Of a DNA stretch of 64,000 nucleotides, positions 24,133-33,594 are shown one piece after another. Source of the stretch: Deltaproteobacteria bacterium HGW-Deltaproteobacteria-2 (GTDB lineage: Bacteria > Desulfobacterota > Syntrophia > Syntrophales > Smithellaceae); NCBI GenBank assembly GCA_002840505.1, contig PHBC01000003.1, forward strand, positions 505,340 through 569,339. The letters are read 5' to 3'. The first letter of the stretch is position 1. Each line of letters begins with the position of its first letter. Both the position numbers and the translations under genes were made by a program. Below the pieces are notes generated by a model. The model saw only the letters and a program-made list of their open reading frames with translations, was not told the origin of the DNA and searched no databases.

Positions 24133-26829
24133 TTATGCGGCTTCCAGTTTTACCGCGCAAACCTTGTATTCCGGAATTTTTCCTATCGGGTCAAGAGCCG
24201 GATTGGTCAGCAGGTTCACGGATGCGTCCGCGAAATGGAAGTTCATGAAAATCGAACCAGGAGCGCTCTTCTTCGTGATGCTTGCTTTGGCTTCAACCGT
24301 GCCGCGTCGGGAGGTAACTTTGACTTTCTGGCCTTCGGCAATTTTCAGTTTATCGGCATCTACCGGATTTATTTCCACAAGACTTTCAGGATAACGCTCA
24401 GAAAGACCTATCGAGCGGGTGGTCATGGTGCCGGTGTGGTAATGATACAGGACGCGTCCGGTGGAAAGCAGTAACGGATATTGTTTGTCCGGCATTTCAT
24501 TGGGCGGTATGAATTCAATGGCGGTGAATAATCCCAGACCGCGTGAGAATTTATCCTTGTGCAGGAACTTGGTTCCCTGATGTTCCGGAGTGGGACAAGG
24601 CCACTGTATGCCGCCTTTTTCCAGACGCTCGTAAGAGATTCCCGCATAGCTGGGTGTGACTTTCGCCACTTCTTCAAAAATCTCTTTGGCGGAAGCATAT
24701 TTCATCGCGTAACCCATTTTATTGGAGATGCCGCAGATGACCTCCCAGTCGGTTTTGGCTTCACCCGGAGCTTCAACAGCTTTGCGCACGCGCTGTACGC
24801 GGCGTTCAGTGTTGCTGAACGTTCCTTCTTTTTCGGCAAAGCTGGCTACCGGCAGAACAACGTCGGCCAACTGAGCTGTTTCCGTCATAAATAAATCCTG
24901 GACAACCATCAAATCCAGTTTTTGAAGTTCTTTTTTCACATGCTGCAAATCAGGATCGGAAAGCATGGGATTTTCGCCCATGATGTAAATCGCTTTAATC
25001 GTCCCTTTGCCGGCCGCTTCCATCATTTCCATGATGGTCAATCCCGGTTTGGGAGAAAGCTGTGCGTTCCAGGTTGCTTCAAATTTCTTGCGAATATCTT
25101 CATTAGCGACCTGCTGATAGGCCGGATAAACATTGGGCAGACCGCCCATGTCGCAGGCGCCCTGAACATTATTCTGGCCGCGTAAAGGATTCACACCGCC
25201 GCCTTCGATACCGACATTGCCGCAAAGCATGGAAAGATTGGCCATGCTCTTGACGTTGTCCGTGCCGCTGATGTGCTGGGTAATGCCCATGGCGTAAAGA
25301 ATGCTGGCTCTGTTGGCCTGCGCATACATTCTGGCGGCTTTCTTTAAATCTTCCGCGGGCACGCCGGAAATCTTTTCGACCTTTTCCGGTGTGTATTTTT
25401 CGACCATCTTTTTGAGCGCGTCGAATCCTTCGGTTCTGTCTTTCACATATTCTTTGGCATAAAGATCTTCGGCGATAATGACATTCATCAAACCGTTGAT
25501 AACGGCGACATCGGTTCCGGGATTCTGACGGAGCCAGATATCGGCGTATTTGACCAGATCGATTTCGCGGGGATCAATCACGATCAGCTTTGTGCCGCGC
25601 TTGGTAGCCCGCTTAACCTTGGCACCGATGACCGGATGATTTTCCGTAGTATTGGTTCCTGTTGCCAGAATCAGGTCTGTGAATTCAATTTCGTCAATAG
25701 AATTAGTCATTGCACCGCTGCCGAATGTGGCGGCCAGACCGGCCACCGTGACAGAGTGTCAAAGCCGGGCACAGTGATCGACATTGTTGGTGCCGATTGC
25801 CGCCCGCATGAATTTCTGAAACAGGTAATTTTCTTCATTGGTGCAACGGGCCGAAGACAGACCGGCGATACTGTCTGCACCGTTCTCTTTTTTAATTTTG
25901 GAAAGCTTATCAGCGATAAACGTAAAGGCTTCATCCCAGGTAGCTTCCGTGAAGTCTTCATTTTTCTTATAGCGAATCAAAGGTTTTTTCAGACGATCGG
26001 GATGAGCAACGAAATCCATACCGAAACGTCCCTTAACACAAAGGCTTCCCTGATTTGGCGAGCCGTATTCGCGATTGCCCATGACCTTCACGATTTTATT
26101 ATCCTTGGTAAAAAGATCCATCTGACAGCCGACACCGCAATAGGTGCAGGTGGTGCGGACTTTGTTTAGTTCCCAGGGACGGCCGGCAAATTTTGCCTGT
26201 TTGAACGTGATGGCTCCGGTGGGGCAAACCTGCGCGCACTCGCCGCAGAATACACAGGAAGAATTGATGTAATCATCATCAAATGCCGGCCCAACCTTGG
26301 CTTCCGAACTGCGCATAGAGAAATCCAGCACTTCATTGACCTGAATTTCATTGCAGGCGCGAACGCAACGTCCGCACAGGATGCATTTGTTCAGATCGCG
26401 CTGAATCATTGTATTGCTGTTATCCATTGTATAACCAGGGGCTTTAATCTCAAAGCGGGGTTGATCAATCTTTAACCAGTAAACCAGATTCTGTAATTCA
26501 CATTGCCCGTTTTGTTCGCAGCTAAGGCAATTATGGTCGCCTGATGACCAGAGCAATTCAATAATCATTTTCTGGGCAGCGCGAACTGCCGAAGTATTGG
26601 TGCGAATTACCATATTGGGACTCACCGGCATGCAACATGAAGCAACCAAACTTCGGGCATTTTCGACTTCCACAACGCAAACACGGCATGCCCCGACGTT
26701 GGTTGTGTTCTGGTAATGACAAAGGGTAGGAATGAAAATACCGTTATCGCGGGCGCATTCCAAAATAGTTTGACCGGCGGTCACTTCAACATCTTTTCCA
26801 TCAATTTTAATAGGTACCTTTTTCTCCAT
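24133..26829 (-). CDS. fdhA: selenocysteine formate dehydrogenase with NuoG-like iron-sulfur N-terminus
   Basis: 898 residues from MEKKVP; GGAG lies six bases upstream, and the TTG-initiated longer frame overlaps that site. An in-frame TGA at 25759-25761 is codon 357: HCARL-U-HSVTVAGLAATFG, the selenocysteine site. N-terminal domains are a [2Fe-2S] site (C37, C48, C51, C65), a His-Cys3 site (H99, C101, C104, C110), two [4Fe-4S] sites (C149-C159 and C192-C202), then the Mo-domain cluster CTYCGVGC at 228-235. This is the cytoplasmic ferredoxin- or NAD-linked type found in anaerobes; there is no Tat signal. No NuoE/F-like partner or hydrogenase gene is nearby, so the electron partner is unknown. 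Confidence 0.93.
25729..25761 (-). promoter_or_regulatory. selenocysteine UGA and SECIS hairpin of fdhA
   Basis: UGA at 25759-25761. Eleven bases on is GGTGGCC-GGTCT-GGCCGCC, a 7-bp stem (one G-U pair) with the apical loop GGUCU seen in E. coli SECIS elements. Confidence 0.88.
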
Positions 26830-27216
26830 GTTATTCTCCAATCTTCAATAATCAATACTCTTATTTAAAAGAGTTTTATTTTTATTAAGTGTGGATTTCA
26901 TAGCGGGAAGCGACTATATTGTCAATTCTGTCAATTATGGCCTATGTCATATTTAGCATAAACCAAACAGACAAAACCATCAACATTTCATTAATATACT
27001 GAAGTGCTGAGGGTAAAGTATGACCTAAATAATTTTGGAATCACGGGCGTGAAACCCCAAAGCAAGCTTTGGGAAAACAATCCTCACAAACTGCGGGTAT
27101 CCCTAAATCCCCCCTCCCTCGATACTGCCCGGCGAATGCCGGGGGAGGTATCCAGGCGGTGACAAGCTACATAGAATTACAAATTAAATACTTTAGATAA
27201 TTGACCAGGGACTGAG

Positions 27217-27271
27217 TTAACTCAGAACATTCCAGGCGCAGATGGCCATCGGCTCATAGCCTTTGCCCTTT
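27217..27271 (-). pseudogene. C-terminal gene fragment ending GYEPMAICAWNVLS
   Basis: Eighteen codons on the minus strand read KGKGYEPMAICAWNVLS and end at TAA (27217-27219). A longer fragment with the same terminal residues is at 40323-40478. The parent protein is not recognised and no full copy is in the window. Confidence 0.55.
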
Positions 27272-27283
27272 TCCAAGGAAAAC

Positions 27284-27316
27284 GAGAAGGCAGCGTTCAT
27301 CCGACGCTGCCTTCTC
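27284..27316. terminator. GAGAAGGCAGCG hairpin
   Basis: 12-bp perfect stem GAGAAGGCAGCG / CGCTGCCTTCTC with a 9-nt loop. The same stem recurs at 29511-29543. Lies downstream of the 27392-28306 minus-strand gene. Confidence 0.75.
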
Positions 27317-27391
27317 TATTATGCCTGCCTCCGGGATATAATGAAAAGTATGAAACAAGGTTGAAGATCAACCAGTAAATCTGTTCTGTAT

Positions 27392-28306
27392 CTAATAAGC
27401 CGATCTGATATAGCCAGTTGCCTTGTTAATATGGACCTTGTCAACCAGGTCATTATTCTTTGTCAATATCTCCGCCTCAAAGCTGTCTCCCACATCTTTT
27501 ATTTTGCCCAACTTCAGGTTGGGGTTTCTGGAAGATTTCAAATAGTCTTTCATCATGGTTTCGGCTTCCTTTGCAGTAATGGCTTTGGCCATTGGCTGGT
27601 GATGCCGACCGTATCCATGGCCAGTGTCAGAACCGTAATAACCGCCCATCATCCCCGGGCCCATGCCGGACCCCATTCCCCATCCTCTGCTGTATCCGTA
27701 ACCATGGCCCATACGCAAGGCGTGATCAAACATCACCAGATGCCAGCGGCTCTGAATGAGTAAGCCATTCAACACCTGAGCCGTATCGCGATCCTCGGCC
27801 TTTTTTATGAGCCATTCATAACGGGGCAATAACTTGTTTTCCATTTTTACGCTAAGTTCGTAAGCGTCCGTCAATGCCTTATTGTCCACGACAGGGGGTG
27901 CCTTTCCATCGGCAGGCAGGCCATAGGCGGCAAAGAGCTGCTCTATCCATTCAACGTGATTCTCCTCCTGAGGAATGACCATCATATAAGGCATATAAGC
28001 ATTGAATTTTTCCTGATCGGTCTGATACTGAGCCAAAGATTCTTTTTCCAGTGTCAGAATTTCCCTGAGTTTCTGCACCCATTCTGCGTTTTTTGGCGCT
28101 GGTAATTTGTCCGGTACTTCAAGCCAGTTACCGCCCATCATGCCATAGCCACCCATCATTCCCGGGCCCATGCCATAGCCATAACCGTAGCCGGGTCCCA
28201 TACCGTAACCATATCCGCCTCTACCGGTCTGACTCTGCACTGTAGCGGTGCCAAGGACAAAGGCCACAGCCAATATTAATGAAACAATTAAAATTGTCTT
28301 CTTCAT
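27392..28306 (-). CDS. exported Gly/Tyr/Met-rich protein with ferritin-like helices and PepSY-like end
   Basis: 304 residues. A signal peptide ends near GTATVQSQ. Two low-complexity GYGYGMGPGMMGGYG stretches (about 30-60 and 200-235) flank a helical domain (70-195) with Glu/His positions spaced like ferritin-like DUF2202 proteins (LEKESLAQY, EENHVEWIEQLF, SRWHLVMFDHAL). The last 65 residues (AKEAETMMKDYL... VDKVHINKATGYIRSAY) resemble a PepSY-type domain. A metal-binding or redox-sensing envelope role is plausible; the Met/His-rich tracts would suit copper. Function is unproven. A strong ribosome site (AAAGGAGG) precedes the ATG. Confidence 0.65.
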   Translation of the reverse strand: MKKTILIVSLILAVAFVLGTATVQSQTGRGGYGYGMGPGYGYGYGMGPGMMGGYGMMGGNWLEVPDKLPAPKNAEWVQKLREILTLEKESLAQYQTDQEKFNAYMPYMMVIPQEENHVEWIEQLFAAYGLPADGKAPPVVDNKALTDAYELSVKMENKLLPRYEWLIKKAEDRDTAQVLNGLLIQSRWHLVMFDHALRMGHGYGYSRGWGMGSGMGPGMMGGYYGSDTGHGYGRHHQPMAKAITAKEAETMMKDYLKSSRNPNLKLGKIKDVGDSFEAEILTKNNDLVDKVHINKATGYIRSAY

Positions 28307-28402
28307 ACATTCCTCCTTTAGTGGTCTGTATTTTTAAGTTGCGCTAAATACTGACCAAGCAGGAAGGCCGATCAGTATTTAGCAATAAGGATTTCTTTGA
28401 TT

Positions 28403-28732
28403 TTATTGTAGCTCGTTTTTCATTCGATCAAAGTCTTCTTTTGTTATTTCACCCTTGGCATAACGCTTCTTTAGAATGTCTAGGGGGGACGCCTGTATCT
28501 GCCCGATTCCATTCTTCGATTTTACATTCTGAACAATAAAGTAAATCGCTACACCGAGAAGAATTAAAAACAATATCCCCATAAACATACCTCCATATCC
28601 ATATCCAAAGCCAAACGGACATCCATAATTTCCAGTGCGATCCCAACCACCCATCATGGGACCATAAGGTCCCGAACACATGGTTAAGAGTGGCACCAAT
28701 GCTAAAACAACAAATAAATAAATTTTCTTCAT
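28403..28732 (-). CDS. small membrane protein with SHOCT domain
   Basis: 109 residues from MKKIYLF with AAGGAGT upstream; the longer frame has no site. Residues 1-20 are a lipoprotein-like signal (TMCSG). A Gly/Met/Tyr-rich linker and one membrane helix (MFMGILFLILLGVAIYFIV) follow. The C-terminal SHOCT motif is LDILKKRYAKGEITKEDFDRMK. It lies upstream of, and in the same direction as, the ferritin-like gene with similar Gly-Met-rich sequence, so the two may act together. Confidence 0.75.
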   Translation of the reverse strand: MKKIYLFVVLALVPLLTMCSGPYGPMMGGWDRTGNYGCPFGFGYGYGGMFMGILFLILLGVAIYFIVQNVKSKNGIGQIQASPLDILKKRYAKGEITKEDFDRMKNELQ

Positions 28733-29035
28733 TAATTTTACTCCTTCCCAGGTCATCATCCGGCATGGCCTGTTTAACTTGAAGCCACATTTCTCAATCA
28801 GCGTAAAAAACGCGTCTTTTACCGTAATTAAATAATCCATTTTCTCCGTGTCAATAGCCCACCGACCTTGACTTTTTGACTATTGGAGCATATATTATAT
28901 GTAAACAAATGATTTGTATAGCAATTAATTAGGGAGGTGGTAGGAATCAATTAAGAAAAAATAATCAAATATGAAGGGGTTGGTGTGAATCAACGAATCA
29001 ATAATGGTGATAATATATGAAAGGAGGCGATTGTC

Positions 29036-29482
29036 ATGTTTGCACCAAAAAGAATTCTCGTACCGACGGACTTTTCTGATTACTCGGATGAAGCGTTGAA
29101 GCAGGCATTAGAACTGGCAAAGCAATATAGTGCCAAGGTTTACCTACTGCACGTTGCAGAACCTATTAGACAATGTGCTGGAGATTATTGTTTAGATGAA
29201 TCGAAAGTCAAAGCGGCGGAGAATACCGAAATCCTTCAAGCAAAGGAGAAGATGCAAAAAGAACTGAAGAAATTTCCCGAATTCCAGGAAATAGAAGTTA
29301 TTACCGATATCAGGGAAGGAGAACCTGTTCAGGAGATACTCAAAGAGCAAAATGAAAAAGGTGTTGATTTAATTGTTATGCCTTCTCATGGCAAGACAGG
29401 ATTTATGAAGAGGCTTATGGGCCTAATTTCTGAGAAAGTGATGGAGGAAGCTAAAAGTTCCGTTCTTCTTGTCCGACACTAG
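29036..29482 (+). CDS. universal stress protein
   Basis: 148 residues. The N-terminal strand is RILVPTDFSDYSDEALKQAL. The C-terminal ATP-binding-type motif is MPSHGKTGFMKRLMGLISEKV followed by SSVLLVRH, matching the G-2x-G-9x-G(S/T) UspA pattern except that Ser-Glu-Lys replaces part of the loop. A cytoplasmic stress protein of uncertain target. GGAGG lies ahead of the ATG, and a strong hairpin terminator follows. Confidence 0.9.
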   Translation: MFAPKRILVPTDFSDYSDEALKQALELAKQYSAKVYLLHVAEPIRQCAGDYCLDESKVKAAENTEILQAKEKMQKELKKFPEFQEIEVITDIREGEPVQEILKEQNEKGVDLIVMPSHGKTGFMKRLMGLISEKVMEEAKSSVLLVRH

Positions 29483-29510
29483 TTGGCATAGACCTTAAAA
29501 AAAGACCAAA

Positions 29511-29543
29511 GAGAAGGCAGCGTTTATCCGGCGCTGCCTTCTC
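29511..29543 (+). terminator. terminator after the universal stress gene
   Basis: GAGAAGGCAGCG / CGCTGCCTTCTC, the same 12-bp stem as 27284-27316. Confidence 0.8.
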
Positions 29544-29672
29544 CGATAAACAAACAATCCATATATATTTGTCGTAATGGAAATATCGGGGCAGAACAAA
29601 ACCTGAAAGAATATCATTGTCTGTGGGACACCAGTCAATCCGGAATCATGATATTTTAAACTGGTAGAAGGC

Positions 29673-30498
29673 ATGTGGTTTAGAATAACACAACTCGTAA
29701 AAGGATGGCTTGGCAGGACAAGGAATATCCGTTCTTTTCCGGCAATCGGCTCTACCTTGCTGCGGACGTTTCTAATATTGCTGACTATAACACTATTGTC
29801 ATATGAGACAATCAATCTTTTCTACAAAATTATCAGTTTTCTCCTGACAAAACAAACTGCCGTCGTCAAGGATCATGTTTCTTCGCCTTTTGTTACAGAT
29901 TCCCGTTCCATCGAAGATTATGAGATCATTACAGAGCGTAATCTCTTTCGTTCCACTTTGAAAGCTGTTAAAGATAATGAATTGGATGGAGGGTTTCCTG
30001 CGTCTGAAGAAGGATTCACAGACTTTGATTTGAAAGGAACGGTGGCTTGTAATTCTTCATTTGGTTATATTTTTATCGAAGATCACAAAAGCAAAAAACA
30101 GAAATTCTACCGGTTAGGAGACATGATCGGTTCTAGCAAACTGATTATCTGAAGATCAGTCACGTCCCGGTTCACCTTACAGAAATTTAACCCTGAACAG
30201 ACAAACAGTAAACAATAATTTAAGTAATCTGAACGCCCTGATGAAAGGAGCTATGGTGCGTCCATTTATGCCTAAAGGCGTGCATGAGGGATTCGTTATT
30301 TCCAACATTCTCCCGAGCAGTCTCTATGAAAAGATGGGATTGCAAAACGGCGATATATTAATCGATATCAACGACAAAAAGATAATAGGTGCCGTCAGCC
30401 TTCTACGGGCGGTAGATCTAATGAAGTCCGGCAACAGCATCTCTTTAAATATTAAAAGAAAAGGACAATCAGAAACAATCAAATATTCCTTTGAATAA
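29673..30498 (+). pseudogene. gspC: type II secretion GspC-like gene, frameshifted
   Basis: The first frame (29673-30152) has one membrane helix and the GspC homology region: ITERNLFRS, then FDLKGTVACNSSFGYIFIED and KFYRLGDMIG. It stops after SSKLII. A third frame continues LKISHVPVHL. The frame that ends at 30498 reads LTLNRQTVNNNLSNLNALMKG and then a PDZ domain (GFVISNILPSSLYEKMGLQNGD). At least two frameshifts within about 90 bases separate what should be one protein of about 270 residues. No other gsp gene is near. It is either a decaying orphan or a sequence error. Confidence 0.75.
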
Positions 30499-30589
30499 TT
30501 GATTCAATGATTGTTTTTCTTTCCGGTGACATCGGCATGAGGGAAAACACTGTTTGCCGCAATTAACCCGCCATTTTTACCTGAAATAA

Positions 30590-31126
30590 TTATTGCCCAA
30601 CGCCCGGAAGCTTATTGAACTCTTCTATTACTTTATTGCTGAAATCCCTTTCTTTTGCATAATAGGGTACCGGCATACGGGCAATGTCGATTACTAAAGT
30701 ATATTTTTCTTTTTCAGCTACTTTGCGCACGACCTTGGTAATTTGGGGAATCAGTTTGCTGGAGGCATCTTGATCCCGTACTTTCAGTTCTTTATTTGTA
30801 TCCTCAACCAATAATTGATAATCGCGTAATTTTCTTTGATAACTAGTTCCCTTTTCCCGGCGGGCATTTTCCGTCATAATAGGACCCTGTTTATCCAATT
30901 CTTCCTTAAGATTCTTCATATCTTTTTCTGCAGCAGCAATTGCTTCTCGTTTTTTATCATACAATTGTTTGAATTCTTTCGCTGCTTTTTTACCGGCATC
31001 CGTGTTCTTCATTATTTCCGATAAGTTGATAAAACCAATTTTGCTTTCAGCGGCGTAATCATTTGTGCTTATTAGAAAAGAAACCATCAGGACAAATCCG
31101 GCAATAAGATAAATTTTCTTTCTCAT
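30590..31126 (-). CDS. OmpH/Skp-family periplasmic chaperone
   Basis: 178 residues. A signal peptide ends near NDYAA. KIGFINLSEIM starts the mature part, as in Skp proteins. A long charged coiled coil (about 45-125, KKAAKEFKQLYDKKREAIAAAEK) follows, then a C-terminal strand-helix (YTLVIDIARMPVPYY). Skp chaperones carry outer-membrane proteins across the periplasm. It stands apart from bamA and lpxD, its usual neighbours. Confidence 0.85.
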   Translation of the reverse strand: MRKKIYLIAGFVLMVSFLISTNDYAAESKIGFINLSEIMKNTDAGKKAAKEFKQLYDKKREAIAAAEKDMKNLKEELDKQGPIMTENARREKGTSYQRKLRDYQLLVEDTNKELKVRDQDASSKLIPQITKVVRKVAEKEKYTLVIDIARMPVPYYAKERDFSNKVIEEFNKLPGVGQ

Positions 31127-31365
31127 ACAAAAGCTCCTAATAATTATGAATAATTTTTATAAAATTACCATATTGGTAATGGAATAGAATGAATCACCTG
31201 CAATGGATACAATTGAGATAAAATTTTTGTTAGACTCCGGAGCTATAAATCCGCTATTAATTCATAGCCTCCCGGAGTCTCTGGAAAAGGAGGTTAAGCT
31301 TTTTCCAGTAAATAATAAATGTGCATTAATTTCCCTGATAATTGACTAATAAATATTTCCACATG

Positions 31366-31959
31366 TTAGTTATTAATAACAAATTTATCTCTCCTGTTTT
31401 TTACCCATGCTTCTTCATTATGAGCGGGATCAAGAGGACGCTCCATGCCATAACTGATTGTTTCGATCCTTTTTGAGGTTACGCCGGAATTAACCAGAAA
31501 TTTCTTTGCTTCTTGTGCCCGTCTGTTACCCAGCGCTAGATTATATTCTGAAGTGCCTCTCTCGTCGCAATGTCCCTCAATGACAATTTTGATATTCTTG
31601 TTTTTTAGAAGGTAATCTGCGTGTCTGGAAAGAATTTTTCTGTCTTCCGGGCGGATACTATAGCTATCAAAATCAAAATGAATATCCGTGAGATCAGATG
31701 TGGTCTGTGACACTGCCTGTGCCCTAGCCGTTTGTTCTTTGCTATTGCTTTGTTTTGTCGATTTGCTCACTGTGTTGTTCTGCTCATTTTGATTTGCTGA
31801 TTTTCCGGCTGTTCCAGACTGCCCATTCTTTTTGATGGCCGATTCATTTTGAGTATAAGCAGTTCCCTCACTTTTTATTATTTGTTTTTCTGCACATCCC
31901 GCATAGGCCATGACAAAAACAATCAGACTCAAAAAAATAATCGATTTTCTCATTTTCAT
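31366..31959 (-). CDS. pal: peptidoglycan-associated lipoprotein (OmpA-like)
   Basis: 197 residues. The lipobox AYAGC is at the signal end (Cys22). A Gln/Asn/Ser/Lys-rich linker (about 25-80) follows, then an OmpA/Pal domain: IHFDFDSYSIRPEDRKIL, IEGHCDERGTSEYNLALGNRRAQ and the ending RRDKFVI. NLALGNRRA holds the peptidoglycan-binding residues. It anchors the outer membrane to peptidoglycan. No tol genes are adjacent. Confidence 0.9.
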   Translation of the reverse strand: MKMRKSIIFLSLIVFVMAYAGCAEKQIIKSEGTAYTQNESAIKKNGQSGTAGKSANQNEQNNTVSKSTKQSNSKEQTARAQAVSQTTSDLTDIHFDFDSYSIRPEDRKILSRHADYLLKNKNIKIVIEGHCDERGTSEYNLALGNRRAQEAKKFLVNSGVTSKRIETISYGMERPLDPAHNEEAWVKNRRDKFVINN

Positions 31960-32016
31960 AATTTGTCTTCTTAAGAATTTATTATTAACAGTTACAATAA
32001 GTATCTTTGCTTTAAA

Positions 32017-32211
32017 TTAGTCATCTTTCTTTAGTGCTTTTTCCGCACAATTAAAGTTTAGAAAAGTGTTCTTTAGTGAATGGAATATAAAATAGAAAGC
32101 AAAAACCGATATTAGTATTACGTTTCCTCTTTGGGAATTTAGCAAATAAGCAATTCGGGAAATTTTTGCCATGATGAAATTAGTTATATGATCCAAATTA
32201 TTTAGTTGCAT
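32017..32211 (-). CDS. small hypothetical membrane protein
   Basis: 64 residues with one hydrophobic helix (NVILISVFAFYFIFHSL) and a charged tail. GAGAG lies about 8 bases before the ATG. No relatives are recognised. It may be spurious. Confidence 0.25.
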   Translation of the reverse strand: MQLNNLDHITNFIMAKISRIAYLLNSQRGNVILISVFAFYFIFHSLKNTFLNFNCAEKALKKDD

Positions 32212-32274
32212 AACATGCTCTCAAAAACATCAACTCTTGTCCGCAAGAGAAGGACGGTAGCGAGTACTATCTGT

Positions 32275-32727
32275 TTATTGCTTTTTAAAATTGTCCGTGG
32301 ACTTGATTTTTTGTAGTAAATAAACAATTACTCTATTGCTTCCCTCGTCCCATCTATAAAGTTTTATTGAACTGTAATTTCTTGTATGAATTACATAGCC
32401 TACAAGAATTTTCTTATTGTTCTGATTGATGAAACAAATATTTCTACCTCTTTCGCCTAAATACCCGACAAATTCCCATGATGTTTTTTCCCCATTACTT
32501 ATGCTTTCCGCATCGCCCTTAAACTCTAAATACGACTGTTCTAAAATATTGAGACTTATGGAATCCTTTTGTGATGTAAAGCCCGTAGAAGTTGCCTTAT
32601 ACAATGCTTTTCCTACCCACTTTCCTTTTAGAAAAGGGATAAGTTCTTGTCCTTGAGCCAAAGAACTATTGAATAGTGTACAGGAAATAATAATTATGAT
32701 CAGAACATTCTTTTTTAATAATCTCAT
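32275..32727 (-). CDS. small secreted protein of unknown function
   Basis: 150 residues with a strong signal peptide (KKNVLIIIIISCTLFNSSLAQG). The mature part has LIPFLKGKWVGKALYKAT, SWEFVGYLGERGRNICFINQ and a beta-rich pattern, like a small lipocalin or calycin-type barrel. The family is not recognised. The upstream A+T-rich 150 bases are shared with the divergent MarR gene. Confidence 0.55.
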   Translation of the reverse strand: MRLLKKNVLIIIIISCTLFNSSLAQGQELIPFLKGKWVGKALYKATSTGFTSQKDSISLNILEQSYLEFKGDAESISNGEKTSWEFVGYLGERGRNICFINQNNKKILVGYVIHTRNYSSIKLYRWDEGSNRVIVYLLQKIKSTDNFKKQ

Positions 32728-32880
32728 TAATTTTATCCTTGGTAATATTATTCTTTACTTTTATTATTTGTTATGCTAATCGCTTAATAAAGCTACAGAT
32801 AATGATTTCTACACAATTGATTTGCATGCAAACTATATCGGCTATGACAAAATTGCAAGAACTTTTTTAAAGGATGTGCC

Positions 32881-33411
32881 ATGAGCAAAAAAAGCCCTAT
32901 CATATCAAACATTATCGACAATCTTAGACGAGTATTCCAAATTTTGAATGAGCAATCCAAAAAAGTTGAAAGAGAAACCGGATTGACCAGTCCTCAACTC
33001 TGGGCAATAAAAACAATTAATGAAAATTCACCGGTTAATGTTTCAGATCTAGCCAATAAGTTATATCTGCATCCTGCTACCGTTATAGGCATTATTGATC
33101 GTTTAGAGAAACAGGATTTGGTTACAAGACGCCGGTCTAAAGACGATCGCCGTGTTGTTTGGATTGAATTGACAAGCAAAGGGCATAATCTGGTAAAATC
33201 GGCCCCGGAAGTTGCGCAGGGTTTACTTGTTGCGGGGTTAGAGGAAATTTCAGGAAACAATCTTATAGAAATTGACAGATCAATGAAGCTTCTAGTTAAA
33301 ATATTCGGTGCCCAAAAAACACCGCCCAAACTTATCCGCTCAACTGAAGTTAATGTACCGAATGATACGGATATTCAAAAGTCTGATAAACGTAAAAAAC
33401 TAAGACTCTAA
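32881..33411 (+). CDS. MarR-family transcriptional regulator
   Basis: 176 residues. The winged-helix core is LTSPQLWAIKTI, SDLANKLYLHPATVIGIIDRLEKQDLVTRRRSKDDRRVVWIELTSKG, the MarR recognition helix and wing. A basic tail (KSDKRKKLRL) is extra. It precedes the ROK-GH15-trehalose genes in the same direction by about 180 bases and may control them or the divergent secreted protein; this is inference. Confidence 0.88.
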   Translation: MSKKSPIISNIIDNLRRVFQILNEQSKKVERETGLTSPQLWAIKTINENSPVNVSDLANKLYLHPATVIGIIDRLEKQDLVTRRRSKDDRRVVWIELTSKGHNLVKSAPEVAQGLLVAGLEEISGNNLIEIDRSMKLLVKIFGAQKTPPKLIRSTEVNVPNDTDIQKSDKRKKLRL

Positions 33412-33594
33412 TAAGTACCAATCAGTAATTTTGGAATCGCTTCAAATAATCGGGATACCTAATTTTTTAACAGACATCATGTTTCCATAGATTGAGTAAT
33501 CTAACAAATGAGTATAAACTTCTTATTGAATATAATTATAGTCTCTTTAAATATGAACACTTGTTTGGGAAGTTAGAAATCCAAGGAGAACTAC

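Larger units (their letters stand above)
26830..27391. other. intergenic region upstream of fdhA
   Basis: 562 bases. The part next to fdhA (26830-27000) is AT-rich and should hold its promoter. It also contains a CCCAAAGC-AA-GCTTTGGG palindrome (about 27056-27073), a CCCGGC..GCCGGG palindrome near 27128, a gene-tail fragment (27217-27271) and a strong hairpin (27284-27316). No intact gene. Confidence 0.6.

Noticed and set aside
24034..24474. 146-codon plus-strand open frame opposite fdhA.
   Set aside because: It is antisense to the fdhA coding region and begins inside the terminator repeat.
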